The translations under genes were made by a program, and so were the position numbers. Positions 63,668 to 64,000 of a stretch of DNA of 64,000 bases are shown piece by piece (within the stretch, counting starts at the first letter, position 1; each line of letters begins with the position of its first letter). The stretch is taken from positions 186,001-250,000 of the forward strand of contig JBPKMA010000005.1 of assembly GCA_051293835.1 (NCBI GenBank), read 5' to 3'. Under the pieces are notes generated by a model. It made no database searches. It was not told where the DNA came from and saw only the letters and a program-made list of their open reading frames with translations. The DNA is from DATLZU01 sp051293835 (GTDB lineage Bacteria > Nitrospirota > Nitrospiria > Nitrospirales > Nitrospiraceae).

Positions 63668-64000
63668 TGAGCGAACAAACCACAAGAACAGACAGGTTTT
63701 TCAGAATGAACGGGATAAACAGAACGCACCAGATTCGCCTGCCCTCGCGCCTTGTGCCTGGCGCCTGGCTCTCTGTGAGCGGCTTTACCTTTATCGAAAT
63801 CATGGTGGTCGTAGCCATCCTGGCCATTTTGGCCGCGCTAGTGGTCCCGCGCATCATGGGCCGAACGGATGAGGCCAAGCGGACCGCAGCCAAGGTCCAG
63901 ATCCGCAACATCGAGGGGGCTCTGCAACTGTACAAACTGGACAACGGCGTCTATCCGTCGACGGAACAGGGGCTTAAGGCTTTGGTTGAAAAACCGACCG
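63668..64000 (+). CDS. gspG: Major pseudopilin GspG (3'-truncated by window)
   Basis: 111 codons visible. An unusually long about 39-residue polar leader precedes the prepilin peptidase site G-FTFIE (Gly39/Phe40, Glu at mature +5) and the hydrophobic helix VVVAILAILAALVVPRIMG. YPSTEQGLKALVEKPT near the edge is the GspG signature. An ATG at 63707 would shorten the leader to about 26 residues. The gene runs off the window. Confidence 0.92.

Overview
The window is a high-GC (roughly 60%) bacterial chromosome segment. Its gene content and protein character best suggest a Nitrospira-like member of the Nitrospirota, but there is no rRNA or nitrite-oxidation gene here to prove it, so this is inference. 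I see no rRNA, tRNA, CRISPR array, prophage or insertion sequence. Most long genes are intact housekeeping genes.

Layout. 1-3.3 kb (minus): pyruvate dehydrogenase E1 alpha (runs off the window), a Rieske protein, Mrp/ApbC and a fatty-acid desaturase with a strong terminator. 3.4-8.9 kb (mostly plus): a PutA proline-catabolic enzyme, an antisense-overlapping secreted protein, and an SDR-bioD pair. 8.8-20.1 kb (minus): a long co-directional run tsaD-hflX-nth-yicC-gmk-rpoZ-coaBC-(broken TPR gene)-aroQ-efp-accB-accC-thiE, mixing translation, nucleotide, CoA and fatty-acid functions. 20.3-27.3 kb: clpC and nadK diverge from two sigma70-type promoters, followed by a flavoprotein NAD(P) reductase, fumC and a GYD protein. 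27.8-33.2 kb (minus): a compact stress island of three different Hsp20 proteins, two small membrane proteins, a periplasmic protein, a broken lipoprotein gene and a GroEL lacking the GGM tail with no groES beside it. It is bounded by a TTGACA promoter and a terminator. 34.5-47.2 kb: citrate synthase, small secreted proteins, an ArsC/Spx protein, a wrecked diguanylate cyclase, RNase D plus a J-domain protein, cytochrome c, ACT-malic enzyme, and a 1242-residue fusion of a thioredoxin/DUF255 protein with an aldo/keto reductase.

47.2-55 kb is a phosphate region: an OmpA-like lipoprotein, a CBS protein, PsiE, then pstS-pstC-pstA-pstB-phoU behind a Pho-box-like direct repeat with an 11-bp period. 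The exopolyphosphatase gene that should follow phoU is clearly recognisable but destroyed. 55.4-57.2 kb holds ruins of a TonB-type protein and a two-partner-secretion (ShlB/FhaC-type) outer-membrane transporter. 57.5-64 kb is a type II secretion or type IV pilus-like operon, gspC-gspD-gspE-gspF-gspG, cut off at the window end.

The most striking property is decay. At least eight genes are broken by frameshifts, stops or deletions while conserved protein fragments remain readable in alternating frames. They are concentrated in accessory functions: c-di-GMP signalling, polyphosphate, outer-membrane secretion, lipoproteins and small regulators. The best candidate for an under-described functional unit is the Hsp20/GroEL island. 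The metabolic genes outside it fit an aerobic or microaerophilic autotroph or mixotroph with TCA-cycle enzymes, biotin/fatty-acid synthesis and proline use.
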